Positions 8,823 to 18,889 of a DNA stretch of 64,000 bases are shown piece by piece. Position 1 is the stretch's first letter, and every line of letters starts with the position of its first letter. The position numbers were made by a program, and so were the translations under genes. The notes below the pieces were generated by a model. The model did not search any database, had not been told where the DNA came from, and saw only the letters and a list, made by a program, of their open reading frames with translations. The DNA comes from Planctomycetaceae bacterium. Lineage in GTDB: Bacteria > Planctomycetota > Planctomycetia > Planctomycetales > Planctomycetaceae. Where the stretch lies: contig JAQWSQ010000201.1 of the NCBI GenBank assembly GCA_029243145.1, forward strand, positions 1-64,000, read 5' to 3'.

Positions 8823-10571
8823 ATGAATTATCGAAACCTTTTGCTGCTGATTCTGTTGGTGCCTACGTTTGCATCTGCCGAAAACTCGGAGACTGCCAAA
8901 AAGCTGCACGCGATCTTCGAGCGGGAATGGGAATGGGCCATGAAGACCAGCCCGACTTGGGCCTCTCACTTGGGAGATTATCGCTACAACACCAAGTGGA
9001 GCGATCAGAGTCTGGATGCTCACCGGAAGCGACACCATCACTACCAACACGTCCTCGATGAGTTGGCGCAGATTGATCCTCAAACGCTCTCACAGACGGA
9101 CCGTATCAATTTGCGGCTTTTTCGACGCGACTATCAACAGAACGTCGATGGGTTCAAGTTTGGTTGGTATCTCGTCCCTTTGACAGCACGCGGCGGTATT
9201 CAAGATCAGTCATCGACGGCCGATGCCCTCCCCTTTGAAAAAGTGAGAGACTACGAAGACTGGATTGCCCGGATGGAGGGGATCCCCGAACTGGTCGATC
9301 AGACGATGATCCTGATGGAAGAAGGGATCGCACGAAAAATTATGCCGGCGAAAATCGTGATGGAACGGGTTCCCGATCAGATCGCTCGGCAAGTCGTCGA
9401 CGATCCTGAAAAGAGCCTGTTCTACAAACCGTTCCGAGAGTTTCCGGCAGACATCTCCGACGCCGAGAAGCAGCGCATTCGCGATGAAGCAAAACAGGTC
9501 ATCGCCTCAGAGATTATCCCCGCCTATCGGAAGTTTCAGACATTCTTCAACGAGCAGTACCTGCCCGCCAGTTTTGACAAGCCGGGTGCTTGGCAAATTC
9601 CTTATGGCCAGGAATTCTATGCGCACCGTGCGAAGATGTTTACGACGACCGATCTCACACCGCTTCAAATTCATGAGATCGGATTGAAAGAAGTCGCCCG
9701 GATTCGTGCCGAGATGGAGAAGATCGTCAAGCAGGTGAAATTCGCGGGGACATTTGACGAATTTCTGGAGCATATGCGGAGCGATCCGAAGTTCTATTGC
9801 GACGATCAACAGCAGTTGATGAACGAGTATCAGGCGGTGTGCAAACGGATCGATCCGACCCTCGATCAACTCTTTAAGCGTCAACCAAAAATTCCGTACG
9901 ACCTCCAAGCCATCCCCGCACATCTCGCCCCCGACACCACGACGGCTTACTACCGACAACCGTCTGCCGATGGTCGCCGTCCGGGAACTTATTTCGTCAA
10001 TCTATATCGTCCCGAAGTTCGGCCCCGCTACGAAATGATGGCGTTATCACTTCACGAAGCGGTTCCCGGCCATCACTTCCAAATCGCTTTTGCGATGGAA
10101 CTCGAAGGCTTGCCTCCCTTCCGTCGCTACGGCGGATATACGGCGTTCGTGGAAGGCTGGGCTTTGTATGCGGAATCATTGGGTGATGAACTGGGACTTT
10201 ATGACGACCCGTATTCCAAATTTGGGCAGTTGACTTACGAGATGTGGCGAGCCGTCCGACTGGTGGTCGATACGGGACTGCACTCGCTCAAATGGACGCG
10301 ACAGGAAGCGATTGATTTCTTCGCGGCCAACACCGCGAAAGCACTCCACGATATCGAGAACGAAATTGATCGATACATCGGTTGGCCCGGACAGGCACTC
10401 GCGTACAAGATGGGCGAACTCAAGATTCAGGAACTCCGTCGTCATGCAAAAGCCGAGTTGGGTGAGAAATTCGACATCCGTGAGTTCCACGATGTGGTGC
10501 TGCGTCATGGAGCGGTACCGTTAGATGTTCTGGAACAACTCGTCAATCAATGGATCAGCGAGCAATTGTGA
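8823..10571 (+). CDS. DUF885 family protein, putative metallopeptidase
   Basis: 582 residues, exported: a signal peptide (MNYRNLLLLILLVPTFASA) starts at the chosen ATG. The open frame runs 87 codons further upstream, but that part overlaps repeat DNA and has no family character; an ATG at 8805 (MFGIVLMNYR) is a possible alternative. The body is typical of DUF885 (PF05960): an opening EREWEWAMKTSPTWASHLGDYRY motif region near residue 30, and a zinc-peptidase-like LSLHEAVPGHHFQ motif (about 406-418) followed by a downstream glutamate in FVEGWALYAESLG. Families with this arrangement are thought to be zinc-dependent peptidases or hydrolases; the substrate is unknown. It is monocistronic and convergent with a glycosyltransferase. 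Confidence 0.85.
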   Translation: MNYRNLLLLILLVPTFASAENSETAKKLHAIFEREWEWAMKTSPTWASHLGDYRYNTKWSDQSLDAHRKRHHHYQHVLDELAQIDPQTLSQTDRINLRLFRRDYQQNVDGFKFGWYLVPLTARGGIQDQSSTADALPFEKVRDYEDWIARMEGIPELVDQTMILMEEGIARKIMPAKIVMERVPDQIARQVVDDPEKSLFYKPFREFPADISDAEKQRIRDEAKQVIASEIIPAYRKFQTFFNEQYLPASFDKPGAWQIPYGQEFYAHRAKMFTTTDLTPLQIHEIGLKEVARIRAEMEKIVKQVKFAGTFDEFLEHMRSDPKFYCDDQQQLMNEYQAVCKRIDPTLDQLFKRQPKIPYDLQAIPAHLAPDTTTAYYRQPSADGRRPGTYFVNLYRPEVRPRYEMMALSLHEAVPGHHFQIAFAMELEGLPPFRRYGGYTAFVEGWALYAESLGDELGLYDDPYSKFGQLTYEMWRAVRLVVDTGLHSLKWTRQEAIDFFAANTAKALHDIENEIDRYIGWPGQALAYKMGELKIQELRRHAKAELGEKFDIREFHDVVLRHGAVPLDVLEQLVNQWISEQL

Positions 10572-10578
10572 TAGACCT

Positions 10579-11589
10579 TCATCCCACTGAGAGGTAATCC
10601 TTGCCAATCTGATAGCCGTACTCTTGCAAGTCGGCTGAGATGATTTCTCGCCCACCATGGTTGGTGACGTAATTGAGCACAAACGGTTTGGGAGTTTGTC
10701 TCAGCCATTCGGAACCGAAGACCTCAGCGTTCTCTATTCGGCCGCCGATTTTGTTGGGGTCGATATCGATGTAGGCAGAGATCTCAACACCCAATGCCTC
10801 GATCAATCGAACTCGCTTGCGAGTCTTACGTCCCGCTCCCCAAACGACGATGGAACGGCCCAAGTTTAAACGAGGGTCACGGGTCAGATACTCGGCCCGA
10901 ATTTGATCAAACGCATCTCGGGAAAACCGGGGATCATTGCGCGTCGCCCTGCCGGGGGACTCCCGCCAATCGAGGAGAACTTCCGGGACCTTCGCCATCT
11001 TGATACCGGCAGCATGTAGCCTCAGCCAGAAGTCGTAATCCTCGGGAAACAAGCCGTCCCGATAGGGGCCGTGTTGCTCATAAATCTTTCGTCGATACAT
11101 GACAGAGGGGTTTGCGAGGGGTGATTCGACATAGATGTTGTCGGCAATTTCAGTGGAAGAGAGACACTCATTCTGCCAGCGAATGTATTCGCGATATCCT
11201 TCCTGTAACACTTCATCAGGAAACAGTTTTACCTGAGTGGCCAGGACATCAACATCTGGCCTGGCGTTTAGGAAACTCACCTGTTTTTGCAAGCGGGTGG
11301 GTGACATGATGTCGTCTGCATCCATGCGGGCAATCAAATATGTCTGAGTGTTTTGGTAGCCGAGGTTGATGGCCGGCACCAAACCGATGCGACCCGGAGA
11401 AAGAATCGTCACGCGCTGATCGCTTGCTGCGAATTGAGAAAGCAGGTCCGACGTTCCATCGTCCGAACCATCATCGACGATGATGAGTTCCCAATCCTGG
11501 AGTGTCTGCCGACGGATTGATTCCAGACACTCGGAGAGTGTTTCAGCCGCGTTATAAACAGGCAGCACAATCGAACAAGTAGGAGTCAC
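10579..11589 (-). CDS. Glycosyltransferase family 2
   Basis: 336 residues, cytoplasmic or membrane-associated. The N-terminal GT-A domain has the family opening CSIVLPVYNAAETLSECL, the VDDGSDDGT nucleotide-binding motif, and a MDADD metal motif near residue 93, followed by FPEDYDFWLRL in the acceptor region. The last 100 residues (from about 240) contain a second Rossmann-like segment beginning IVVWGAGRKTRKRVRLIEALG, which resembles a nucleotide-binding add-on seen in some planctomycete GT2 proteins. It probably builds a surface polysaccharide or glycoconjugate, substrate unknown. The start codon is GTG. It ends 8 bases from the convergent DUF885 stop. Confidence 0.85.
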   Translation of the reverse strand: MTPTCSIVLPVYNAAETLSECLESIRRQTLQDWELIIVDDGSDDGTSDLLSQFAASDQRVTILSPGRIGLVPAINLGYQNTQTYLIARMDADDIMSPTRLQKQVSFLNARPDVDVLATQVKLFPDEVLQEGYREYIRWQNECLSSTEIADNIYVESPLANPSVMYRRKIYEQHGPYRDGLFPEDYDFWLRLHAAGIKMAKVPEVLLDWRESPGRATRNDPRFSRDAFDQIRAEYLTRDPRLNLGRSIVVWGAGRKTRKRVRLIEALGVEISAYIDIDPNKIGGRIENAEVFGSEWLRQTPKPFVLNYVTNHGGREIISADLQEYGYQIGKDYLSVG

Positions 11590-11822
11590 TTGGACATCAA
11601 TTCCAGCTTGAGAATTGCTAGTGGAATATCTCGCATCGATGAGATCTTATCTGGCTGTTTGTAAATTATTTGGAGTGATCATTTTCAGAATACGTTGCAA
11701 TAATCCTTCTCTTCCTTGGGAGTGTCACCAAGACCGTCGAGCGATTCGCGAGGAACAAGGTCGAGGGCGCAAGAAATCGCAACTCTTCGAGAGATGCCCG
11801 ACAGGGCGGATGAGGAGGTGGT

Positions 11823-12093
11823 TCAGTCAATATTGATCACCTCCTCACCCCGGCCCTCTCCTCCAAAGGAAGAGAGGGTGGCATGCAGGTTGGCAAGATC
11901 TTCAATACTAATCGAATTTTCCAAAACCGCAGACGACTGAAATATTCCTCTGAGAAAACACGACACAAGTTCTGCTTCTATCACCGCCAGATCGGTGATA
12001 TTCTCCACAAATTCGCTCAGTATGACGGAAAAGTCAACTCCGTCATCGAAGACCTGCTTGTCAAACTCCGTTGCGTATTGATCAGAATGGCAT
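11823..12093 (-). pseudogene. Frameshifted small hypothetical gene
   Basis: On the minus strand, AGGGGATT precedes an ATG at 12093 that opens MPF and then hits TGA. Removing one T after codon 3 gives MPFDQYATEF... and an open frame of about 85 residues with natural-looking composition (FSVILSEFVENITDLAVIEA), ending at 11823 inside a GC-rich repeat. The protein is not recognised. I read it as a small gene broken by a one-base insertion and perhaps shortened at its 3' end by the repeat at 11838-11879. An opposite-strand frame (11883-12095) is more basic and less protein-like. Confidence 0.4.
11838..11879. repeat. Palindromic C/T-rich intergenic repeat
   Basis: CTCCTCACCCCGGCCCTCTC is followed by CTCCAAAGGAAGAGAGGG. 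CCCTCTC and GAGAGGG form the arms of a hairpin around a short centre. I recognise this sequence type as a common dispersed intergenic repeat in bacterial genomes. The rest of 11590-12152 holds only the frameshifted gene; no promoter for murA could be defined. Confidence 0.6.
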
Positions 12094-12152
12094 AATCCCC
12101 TAAAAATACGAATCGGATCTCAGTCAAATCAACCACATGGAGACCTCCACGG

Positions 12153-13487
12153 ATGGAGATGCTTGTTGTTTCAGGAGGTCATCCATTATCGGGGCGAGTT
12201 GCCGTCAGCGGGGCCAAGAACGCCGCGCTGCCCATCATGGCGGCGACGTTGCTGGCAGACGGTCCGGTGACATTACGAAACATTCCTCAACTTGTTGATG
12301 TGGCGACTCTTGCTCGCGTCTTGGTCTCATTGGGGATGAAGGTCCACGGAGACACTTCAGCCGCTTTGCACTTCGAGACCGTTGATGACTCACAACAGAC
12401 TGCCGATTACGAGTTGGTTCGCCGGATGCGGGCCAGTATCTGTGTCCTCGGTCCATTATTGGCCAAACGAAAGCGTGCCTGTGTCTCACTTCCTGGTGGC
12501 TGCAATATTGGACATCGACCCATCGATTTGCATCTCAAAGGCTTGCGTGCTTTGGGGGCCGAAATCTCCATTGAAAACGGCTATGTGTATGCCGCCGCAA
12601 ATCAATTGCGTGGAGCCGACATTTATCTCGGCAGTGCGTTTGGCAGCACCGTCACGGGGACTTGCAACGTGATGAGCGCGGCGGTTCTTGCGGAAGGAAC
12701 CACACGCATTGAAGCGGCGGCTTGTGAACCGGAAGTGATCGACCTCGGCAATTTTCTCAATTCTCTGGGTGCTCATATCGTCGGCTTGGGAACTCCGTGT
12801 CTGACCATTGAAGGTGTCGAATCTCTCTCGGGAGGAGATTACTCCATTGTCAGTGATCGCATTGAAGCCGCCACATTGATGATCGCAGCCAGTCTGACGG
12901 GCAGTCTCATTGAACTCGAAAATGTTCCTGTGCATCACATGACGGCTGTTCTCGAAATCCTTGGTCAGGTCGGATTGAAGATTTCTCAATGGGGAGAGAT
13001 TACGAAAGTGGATGGACGTGGCGAACGTTCTGCGGTTGATTTTGTGGCGAGACCCTATCCTGGAATTCCCACAGATGTACAAGCACAAATGATGTCGTTG
13101 ATGTCGGTTACCTCTGGGAAAAGTATAATTACGGATTCTGTCTTTCCCGACCGATTTATGCACGCTTCGGAGTTGACCAGAATGGGAGCACAAATCCGAC
13201 GTGAAGGATCGACAGCCGTTGTTGAAGGGATCCCACGCTTGAGCGGTGCCCATGTGATGGCATCCGACTTACGGGCCTCAGCAGCGTTAGTCTTGGCGGC
13301 CTTGGCAGCAGAAAGAGAAACGGTGATCCGTCGCATTTATCATCTTGATCGTGGTTACGAACGGCTCGAATCGAAGTTGAATGCTTTGGGAGCCGTCATT
13401 CGCCGCGTGGAAGATCAACCGGTCGAGTTGCCGATGGCTCCATCGCTGGCTGAAAATGCCACGCGTCGTTCCCATCGTGCCGCTTAG
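12153..13487 (+). CDS. murA: UDP-N-acetylglucosamine 1-carboxyvinyltransferase
   Basis: 444 residues, cytoplasmic. It transfers enolpyruvate from PEP to UDP-GlcNAc, the first committed step of peptidoglycan synthesis. Family features are visible throughout: the [10 protein letters not shown] motif near residue 19 (catalytic Lys22), the [15 protein letters not shown] segment, the [18 protein letters not shown] loop with the catalytic Cys117, and [12 protein letters not shown] later on. The presence of Cys rather than Asp predicts fosfomycin sensitivity at this site. The protein is some 20 residues longer than the usual 420 because of a C-terminal tail. ATG at 12153 is used; ATG at 12159 is equally possible. 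The gene stands alone. Confidence 0.95.
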   Translation: MEMLVVSGGHPLSGRVAVSGAKNAALPIMAATLLADGPVTLRNIPQLVDVATLARVLVSLGMKVHGDTSAALHFETVDDSQQTADYELVRRMRASICVLGPLLAKRKRACVSLPGGCNIGHRPIDLHLKGLRALGAEISIENGYVYAAANQLRGADIYLGSAFGSTVTGTCNVMSAAVLAEGTTRIEAAACEPEVIDLGNFLNSLGAHIVGLGTPCLTIEGVESLSGGDYSIVSDRIEAATLMIAASLTGSLIELENVPVHHMTAVLEILGQVGLKISQWGEITKVDGRGERSAVDFVARPYPGIPTDVQAQMMSLMSVTSGKSIITDSVFPDRFMHASELTRMGAQIRREGSTAVVEGIPRLSGAHVMASDLRASAALVLAALAAERETVIRRIYHLDRGYERLESKLNALGAVIRRVEDQPVELPMAPSLAENATRRSHRAA

Positions 13488-13647
13488 AGCGCATGAAACT
13501 TGCCAGTCACGTTTTGACTTGCTGAATTGAACAACAACCCAAGTAGCTGGATTCGCAAGAATTCAGACAAAAGGCGGGGCAATGTCGAACTCTCTAAACT
13601 CTTGCGAGTTCAGATACGGGTGAGGTTCAGCGTCGAACCCAAATGAA

Positions 13648-15120
13648 TCACCCTTCAAAGTTCATTTGAGTCGTATCGATTTTACGGGTTTGTCTCCAAA
13701 ACGCGGTCGCCGTGCCCCACCAGTTATTCACGATGCTACCTTGCGCATTTTTGTACCAGCTTGCGCAGTCACCGGCCCAGATCGTGGCATCCAATTTCTC
13801 TTGAAGTCGGCGGTCATATTCTTCCACGGCTTCTGGCTTGGGTTCGATCAATTGTGCCTTCCGTGTCGCTTGCGCGTTCAGGCATTTCAGAAGATAGTTC
13901 ACCTGACATTCCACCATGAAGATGATCGAATTATGACCGAGATTGGTATTCGGGCCATACAGCATGAAGAGATTGGGAAAGCCGGCAGTCATCATTCCGA
14001 GCAGTGTTTTGGGACGTGGTTGATAAGCCTCTTCGAGAGTCACACCATCGCGACCGACGATGCGCATCGGTTGAAGGAAACCGGTCGTTTCAAAACCGGT
14101 GGCAAAGATGGCTGCGTCCACGGGGATTGACTCGGCCTCGGTGACGACTCCAGTCGCGTCAAAATTTTCTAACGGTGCAGAGATCAACCGCACGTTATCT
14201 CGGTTGAGCGTTTCGAGGTAATCGCTGGAGAGCAAAATTCTTTTGCAGCCGGGGGGATAGTCGGGAATGACGTCTGACTGGATTTCTTCATGGGCCTTTT
14301 TTTTCATGAGACGTGTCAGCCAGCGACGATACTCTCGGTTGGCAAAATTCTCGCCATGACCAAAGGCGACAAATCTGGCTTCGGAAAGCAGGAAAATCCA
14401 ACCACGATGCAAACGCTGAGCGAAAGGAAGCCAACGGAATGCCCATTTCGCCCAAGCGGGATAACGGTAGTTATTGAGCGGATGGATCCAGTTTGGGCTC
14501 CTCTGAAAGAGCGTCACCGATTTTGCTTGCTGGGAAAGACCGGGCAGAAATTGAATGGCGCTTGCCCCGTTCCCAATGACGGCGACATCTTTCCCGGTAA
14601 GATCGATCTCTTTTCGCCAACGTGCAGAATGCCAGGTCGTTCCCTGAAATTCGTCTGCTCCGTCAATGTGTGGAATTTTCGGTCGATTCAGTTGTCCCAC
14701 GGCGCTGATGAAAACATCAGCCTCGTGAGATTGGCCGTCACTGGTGGTGACTCTCCAAACCTTGGCAGACTCATCAAAAACGGCGTCTTCGATGCCGGTC
14801 TCAAACTGAATGAATGGCCGAACCTCGAACTTGTCCGCACAACTCTGAAAGTATCTGAGGATCTCCGGTTGTCGGGCATATTTTTGCGACCAATCATGTC
14901 TTCGATCAAACGAAAACGAATAGAGGTGCGAAGGAATGTCGCAACCAGAATTCGGATAGTGATTGTCGAGCCAGGTTCCGCCAACATCGGAGGATTTTTC
15001 GAAGACCTGAAAGGTACGGATTGCCGCTCGCTTTAACTGAATCGCCAGGCAGAGTCCACTCATACCGGCACCAGCGATAATGATGCGGGGGGAAGATGTC
15101 CGCAGAGCCGATAATGACAT
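13648..15120 (-). CDS. Flavin monooxygenase, Baeyer-Villiger type
   Basis: 490 residues. An FAD-binding Rossmann motif (IIAGAGMSGLCLA) lies near the N-terminus, the Baeyer-Villiger fingerprint FxGxxxHxxxW appears as FQGTTWHSARW around residue 155, and the NADPH-binding Rossmann motif follows as VAVIGNGASAIQF. Such enzymes insert oxygen into ketones to make esters or lactones, using NADPH and O2; N- or S-oxidation is an alternative. The start at 15120 is chosen over the longer frame because GAGGATCTTC precedes it as a ribosome binding site. The gene is divergent from a dehydrogenase/hydrolase pair, which would fit ester cleavage and alcohol oxidation after the monooxygenase step, but this link is inferred. 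Confidence 0.85.
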   Translation of the reverse strand: MSLSALRTSSPRIIIAGAGMSGLCLAIQLKRAAIRTFQVFEKSSDVGGTWLDNHYPNSGCDIPSHLYSFSFDRRHDWSQKYARQPEILRYFQSCADKFEVRPFIQFETGIEDAVFDESAKVWRVTTSDGQSHEADVFISAVGQLNRPKIPHIDGADEFQGTTWHSARWRKEIDLTGKDVAVIGNGASAIQFLPGLSQQAKSVTLFQRSPNWIHPLNNYRYPAWAKWAFRWLPFAQRLHRGWIFLLSEARFVAFGHGENFANREYRRWLTRLMKKKAHEEIQSDVIPDYPPGCKRILLSSDYLETLNRDNVRLISAPLENFDATGVVTEAESIPVDAAIFATGFETTGFLQPMRIVGRDGVTLEEAYQPRPKTLLGMMTAGFPNLFMLYGPNTNLGHNSIIFMVECQVNYLLKCLNAQATRKAQLIEPKPEAVEEYDRRLQEKLDATIWAGDCASWYKNAQGSIVNNWWGTATAFWRQTRKIDTTQMNFEG

Positions 15121-15291
15121 GAAGATCCTCGTGAAATAGATGATTACCAAAAGTTTACGAGATCTGAGTGGTCAGGGAAACTGTGAGGCTCTTGCGGTTT
15201 TCAATTCAAACTGGTTTCTGCGGGCGTCAGGTCGTATTATGATTGCGTCAGGGAGCACTGACTATGTGAGGTTCTAGAGGAATCCTAGATA

Positions 15292-16281
15292 ATGTCTGAG
15301 ATACAGCGAATTGCCATTACTGGAAGCTCTGGGTTTTATGGACGTGGGTTGATTGAACGAATCCGTACGCGATATCCCGAGGCGACCATTCTGGGACTCG
15401 ATGTGATTGAACCGCCCGTTCATCCACCGGACGAATTTATTCAGTGCGATGTGACAAGTCCCGAGTTAGGTCAGTATCTCGAAACCTTCGCTCCTGATAC
15501 AGTGATTCACCTCGCATTTGTTGTGAATACGATGCACGATACGAATCGAATGCACGCCATTAATGTCGGTGGAACGCGGAACCTGCTCACGGCTCTCGCA
15601 AAGATTCAACCGGCTCGACTTTTGGTCGCATCCAGCGCGACGGCTTATGGTGCTTGGGACGATAACCCGATTCCAATTTTTGAAGACCAGCCCTTACGTC
15701 CGCGGACGGAATATCGTTATGCACACGACAAGGTTTTCGTGGAAGAGTTACTGGTGGAGTTTCGCGAGCAGTCTCCCGATGTGGCCGTCAGTTGGACGAG
15801 GCCTGCAATCATTTATGGAGAAGGGGTCGAGAATTATTTGACGAAGTTTATTGTGAAAACTGCGATCATGGTTCTTCCTGACGGCCATAATGCCACTTTT
15901 CAGGCCGTGCATCTTGACGATGTTGTCGAATCGACTCTGACCATTTTGGATGCGAATGCAATGGGGCCGTTCAATGTGGCGCCTCCTGACTGGATCACTT
16001 TGAAAGATCTTGCCGCTCTGAAGCAGCAATTTAGTTTGAAATGCCCATTGTTCGTCTGTCGGATGTTTACCAATTTCTGGTGGGGTTTGAGGCTTCCTTT
16101 GTATTACTTCCCATCCGGCCTTTGGTATTTTATTCGTTTTCCTTGGGTGGTGACTCCCCATCGTTTGGAAAAAGAACTCGGCTACAAGTTTAAGTATTCG
16201 ACGCTGGAAACGGTTCACCAGATGTTACGAGACGGTGGCATTAAAAATATTCCCGAATTGACATCCGACTCCCAAAACTAA
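15292..16281 (+). CDS. NAD-dependent epimerase/dehydratase (extended SDR)
   Basis: 329 residues, cytoplasmic. The N-terminus has a Rossmann motif ITGSSGFYGRGL and an acidic residue after the second strand (LGLDVIEP), typical of NAD-binding extended short-chain dehydrogenases. An LVASSATAYG segment supplies the active-site serine, and YRYAHDK is the YxxxK catalytic motif near 145-150. The downstream part is hydrophobic in places (FTNFWWGLRLPLYYF), suggesting membrane contact. The substrate may be a nucleotide sugar, or a hydroxy-compound as in 3-beta-hydroxysteroid-type enzymes. It is followed after 34 bases by an alpha/beta hydrolase, so the two form an operon. Confidence 0.82.
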   Translation: MSEIQRIAITGSSGFYGRGLIERIRTRYPEATILGLDVIEPPVHPPDEFIQCDVTSPELGQYLETFAPDTVIHLAFVVNTMHDTNRMHAINVGGTRNLLTALAKIQPARLLVASSATAYGAWDDNPIPIFEDQPLRPRTEYRYAHDKVFVEELLVEFREQSPDVAVSWTRPAIIYGEGVENYLTKFIVKTAIMVLPDGHNATFQAVHLDDVVESTLTILDANAMGPFNVAPPDWITLKDLAALKQQFSLKCPLFVCRMFTNFWWGLRLPLYYFPSGLWYFIRFPWVVTPHRLEKELGYKFKYSTLETVHQMLRDGGIKNIPELTSDSQN

Positions 16282-16315
16282 CGGCTCTCAGGTTTCCGAG
16301 AATCAATATCGCATC

Positions 16316-17203
16316 ATGACGCCGAACTCTCCTCCCGAACCTGTTAAGCGTACTGTCAACGTGGATGGTCATGAGATTGCCATCGTTGATGGAACCGCTG
16401 GGCGTACGGGGCCTCCCGTCGTCTTTGTGCATGGGATCCTGATGTCGGTTCATCTCTGGCCCATGTTATTACGAGGGACTTCGCTCGACCGTTACCGTTG
16501 GATTTCGGTGGGGTTGCCGGGACATTCACCCAGTGTTGCACCAGAGAATTTTTCAGCGGACGACGTGACCGAAAAACTTTTTTCGGCGTCTCTGATGACG
16601 GCCATCGATCAATGTTTCGAGGGAGAATCGGTGCATCTTGTGGGCTGGTCAACAGGCGGTTATGCCGTCCTTATGACAGCCGCCGAATACCCACAGAGGG
16701 TGAAAAGTGTGGTCAGTCTCAGCGGATTTGTGAGAGGCCAGTGGGGACATTTACTCGGTTATTTTCAATTCGTGTCGCAAATCTGGTGGAGAGGTTGGGC
16801 GGTTCCTCTCGGGATGAAGTTGGTTGCCTGTTCGCCGCATCTCTACCGTGCGTTTCGATGGCTGATGACCATTAAGGCGATTCCCAAGACTGAGTTGATG
16901 CGGGAAGTGACCGAGATGTCTTACGCCGATTATCGACAGAATGATTTTCAGGTCATGCGAAACCTGTTTTCGGGACTCAAAAATATTGACAGTTCGGTAC
17001 GACTGTCAGAAATTAAGGCGCCGGTTCTTGTTCTCAGTGGTGAACGAGACAAGGTCATCATTCCCGCAGAAACCAAACACATCAGCGAATTATTAGCGAA
17101 CACAAAATTGGTCGAGCAAGCCGGCGTCGGACATTTGTTCTACTCAGAAGGACGTGAGCAGACATTGTTGCAGATTGATGAATGGATTTCTCAATACGGT
17201 TGA
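16316..17203 (+). CDS. Alpha/beta hydrolase
   Basis: 295 residues with no signal peptide. The oxyanion-hole strand reads VVFVHGILMSVHLW, the nucleophile elbow is GWSTGG (about Ser111), the acid is likely Asp in LSGERDKVIIP, and the base is His in AGVGHLFYSEG near the C-terminus. This is a complete catalytic triad of a typical esterase or C-C-bond hydrolase. It lies 34 bases downstream of the SDR gene on the same strand. Its stop is 24 bases from the convergent stop of NAD synthetase. Substrate unknown; see the monooxygenase entry for a possible pathway. Confidence 0.82.
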   Translation: MTPNSPPEPVKRTVNVDGHEIAIVDGTAGRTGPPVVFVHGILMSVHLWPMLLRGTSLDRYRWISVGLPGHSPSVAPENFSADDVTEKLFSASLMTAIDQCFEGESVHLVGWSTGGYAVLMTAAEYPQRVKSVVSLSGFVRGQWGHLLGYFQFVSQIWWRGWAVPLGMKLVACSPHLYRAFRWLMTIKAIPKTELMREVTEMSYADYRQNDFQVMRNLFSGLKNIDSSVRLSEIKAPVLVLSGERDKVIIPAETKHISELLANTKLVEQAGVGHLFYSEGREQTLLQIDEWISQYG

Positions 17204-17227
17204 TCATCGCCAGCTCAGATTGTTGTC

Positions 17228-18889
17228 TTAGCCATCAAACTTGGCCGCCATCGGCATGCGACGACCAGTGCCGAAAGCTCGTTGTGACAACTTGATACCC
17301 GGAGGCATCTGACGCCTTTTGAATTCGTTGCGATCAAGTTTATTAGCAACCCAGCGTACGGTCTCTTCAGAAAACTCTTCGCACAACGTGGCGACCGATT
17401 TATGCTGCTCGATCAATCCAGCAAGAATTTGATCGAGAATTTCGTAAGGGGGAAGGCTGTCTTCGTCTTTTTGATCGGGTGCCAATTCGGCACTGGGTGG
17501 TTTTGTGATAATATTATTGGGGATCACTTCTCGACCCTCGCGCGTCTCGTTGATATAACGACACAACGCATAGACATCCCGTTTGAATAAGTCGGAGAGA
17601 ACCGCAAAACCTCCGGCCATGTCTCCGTAGATCGTGCAATAGCCGACGGCAAGTTCGCTTTTATTTCCGGTTGCCAGCGCCATCCAGCCGTGCGTGTTAC
17701 TCCGCAGCATGACACAAGCACCGCGGATGCGCGCTTGCAAATTTTGATCGGGCAATCCCAACGGCTGCAACTTCAAATCTTCACCGATGACCGGTGTGGC
17801 TTCATACGCCTGATGAATTTCGTCGATGGGAATGGTCTCGGCATCGACTCCCAACGCCTGCACCAATTTTTCGGAATCACCAATACTGTGATCGGTACTG
17901 TATCGGCTGGGCATCATTAGGCAGTGGACATGATCGGGCCCCATCGCGGCAGCGGCAATGTAAGTTGCCAAAGCACTATCAACGCCGCCCGACAAGCCGA
18001 GCACACAATCGGTAAACCCACACTTGGTCATATAGTCGCGAAGTCCCAATACCAGAGCATCCAACAGTGCCTCTTCGTACGGTGTTTCCGCATCGGCGAT
18101 CGGTTTGGGAAGCTGATCAAGATCGACGACCTGGAAGTCTTCTTGAAACGATGCCGCTTCGATCACCATTTCTCCCCTTCCATTTAACACAAAACTGTGT
18201 CCGTCAAAGACAAGGTCATCGTTCCCCCCCACCTGATTGACGAACAAAAATGGCCGGTGATGTCTTTCCACATGACTGCGAACAAGATTGAGCCGTTGAT
18301 GCCGTTTATCGCGTTCAAAGGGAGACGCTGACAAATTAATGAAGCATTCCACACCTTGTGTGGCAAGCTCAAAGATTGGATCAGGATGCAGGGCGGGATT
18401 TTGATGATAGCGGGTGGTTCTTTCGCCCCACCAAGCATCTTCACAAATATGGACTCCCAGCTTTCGTCCCTGGAAGATCATGGGAGTGATTTTTCGAGCG
18501 GGAGCGAAATATCGCTGTTCGTCGAAAACATCATAATTGGGCAGCAATGTTTTATGAATCGTAGATTGAACTTGTCCATCAGCAATCAAACTCGCCGCGT
18601 TGGCAATCGACTGTGCAGGCATTTCGCGTCGCGTCGGATGCCCAATAATCCCCGCGACTTGCTGGAAGACTTCTGCTTGTGCGAGTTGAGCGAGTGCTGC
18701 ATCACAACGACCGACAAAACCCTCACGTAAAAGAAGGTCTTTGGGGGGATAGCCACTGATTGAGAGTTCGGGAACTACCAACAATTCCGCATCAGCTTCA
18801 ACCGCTTTTTGAGCGGCCTCAAGGATGAGCTGGCAATTGCCGGAAATATCTCCGACGATGGGATTGATCTGGGCAAAAGCAATTTTCAC
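17228..18889 (-). CDS. nadE: Glutamine-dependent NAD+ synthetase
   Basis: 553 residues, two domains. The N-terminal nitrilase-like amidase domain (about 1-255) has Glu in [16 protein letters not shown], Lys in [13 protein letters not shown] and Cys in GVHICEDAW, the E-K-C triad that releases ammonia from glutamine. The C-terminal ATP-pyrophosphatase domain has the P-loop [13 protein letters not shown] near 275 and [15 protein letters not shown] further on. It converts nicotinic acid adenine dinucleotide to NAD+ in the cytoplasm. Length matches two-domain bacterial NadE. The start is GTG at 18889, which begins exactly at the conserved [13 protein letters not shown] motif. Confidence 0.94.
   Translation of the reverse strand: MKIAFAQINPIVGDISGNCQLILEAAQKAVEADAELLVVPELSISGYPPKDLLLREGFVGRCDAALAQLAQAEVFQQVAGIIGHPTRREMPAQSIANAASLIADGQVQSTIHKTLLPNYDVFDEQRYFAPARKITPMIFQGRKLGVHICEDAWWGERTTRYHQNPALHPDPIFELATQGVECFINLSASPFERDKRHQRLNLVRSHVERHHRPFLFVNQVGGNDDLVFDGHSFVLNGRGEMVIEAASFQEDFQVVDLDQLPKPIADAETPYEEALLDALVLGLRDYMTKCGFTDCVLGLSGGVDSALATYIAAAAMGPDHVHCLMMPSRYSTDHSIGDSEKLVQALGVDAETIPIDEIHQAYEATPVIGEDLKLQPLGLPDQNLQARIRGACVMLRSNTHGWMALATGNKSELAVGYCTIYGDMAGGFAVLSDLFKRDVYALCRYINETREGREVIPNNIITKPPSAELAPDQKDEDSLPPYEILDQILAGLIEQHKSVATLCEEFSEETVRWVANKLDRNEFKRRQMPPGIKLSQRAFGTGRRMPMAAKFDG

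Noticed and set aside
12486-13253. 255-codon frame antisense to murA
   Set aside because: It lies wholly inside murA on the other strand and has no family character; shadow of GC-rich codons.
14290-15036. 248-codon frame antisense to the monooxygenase
   Set aside because: Contained inside a clear gene on the opposite strand; no ribosome site or homology character.
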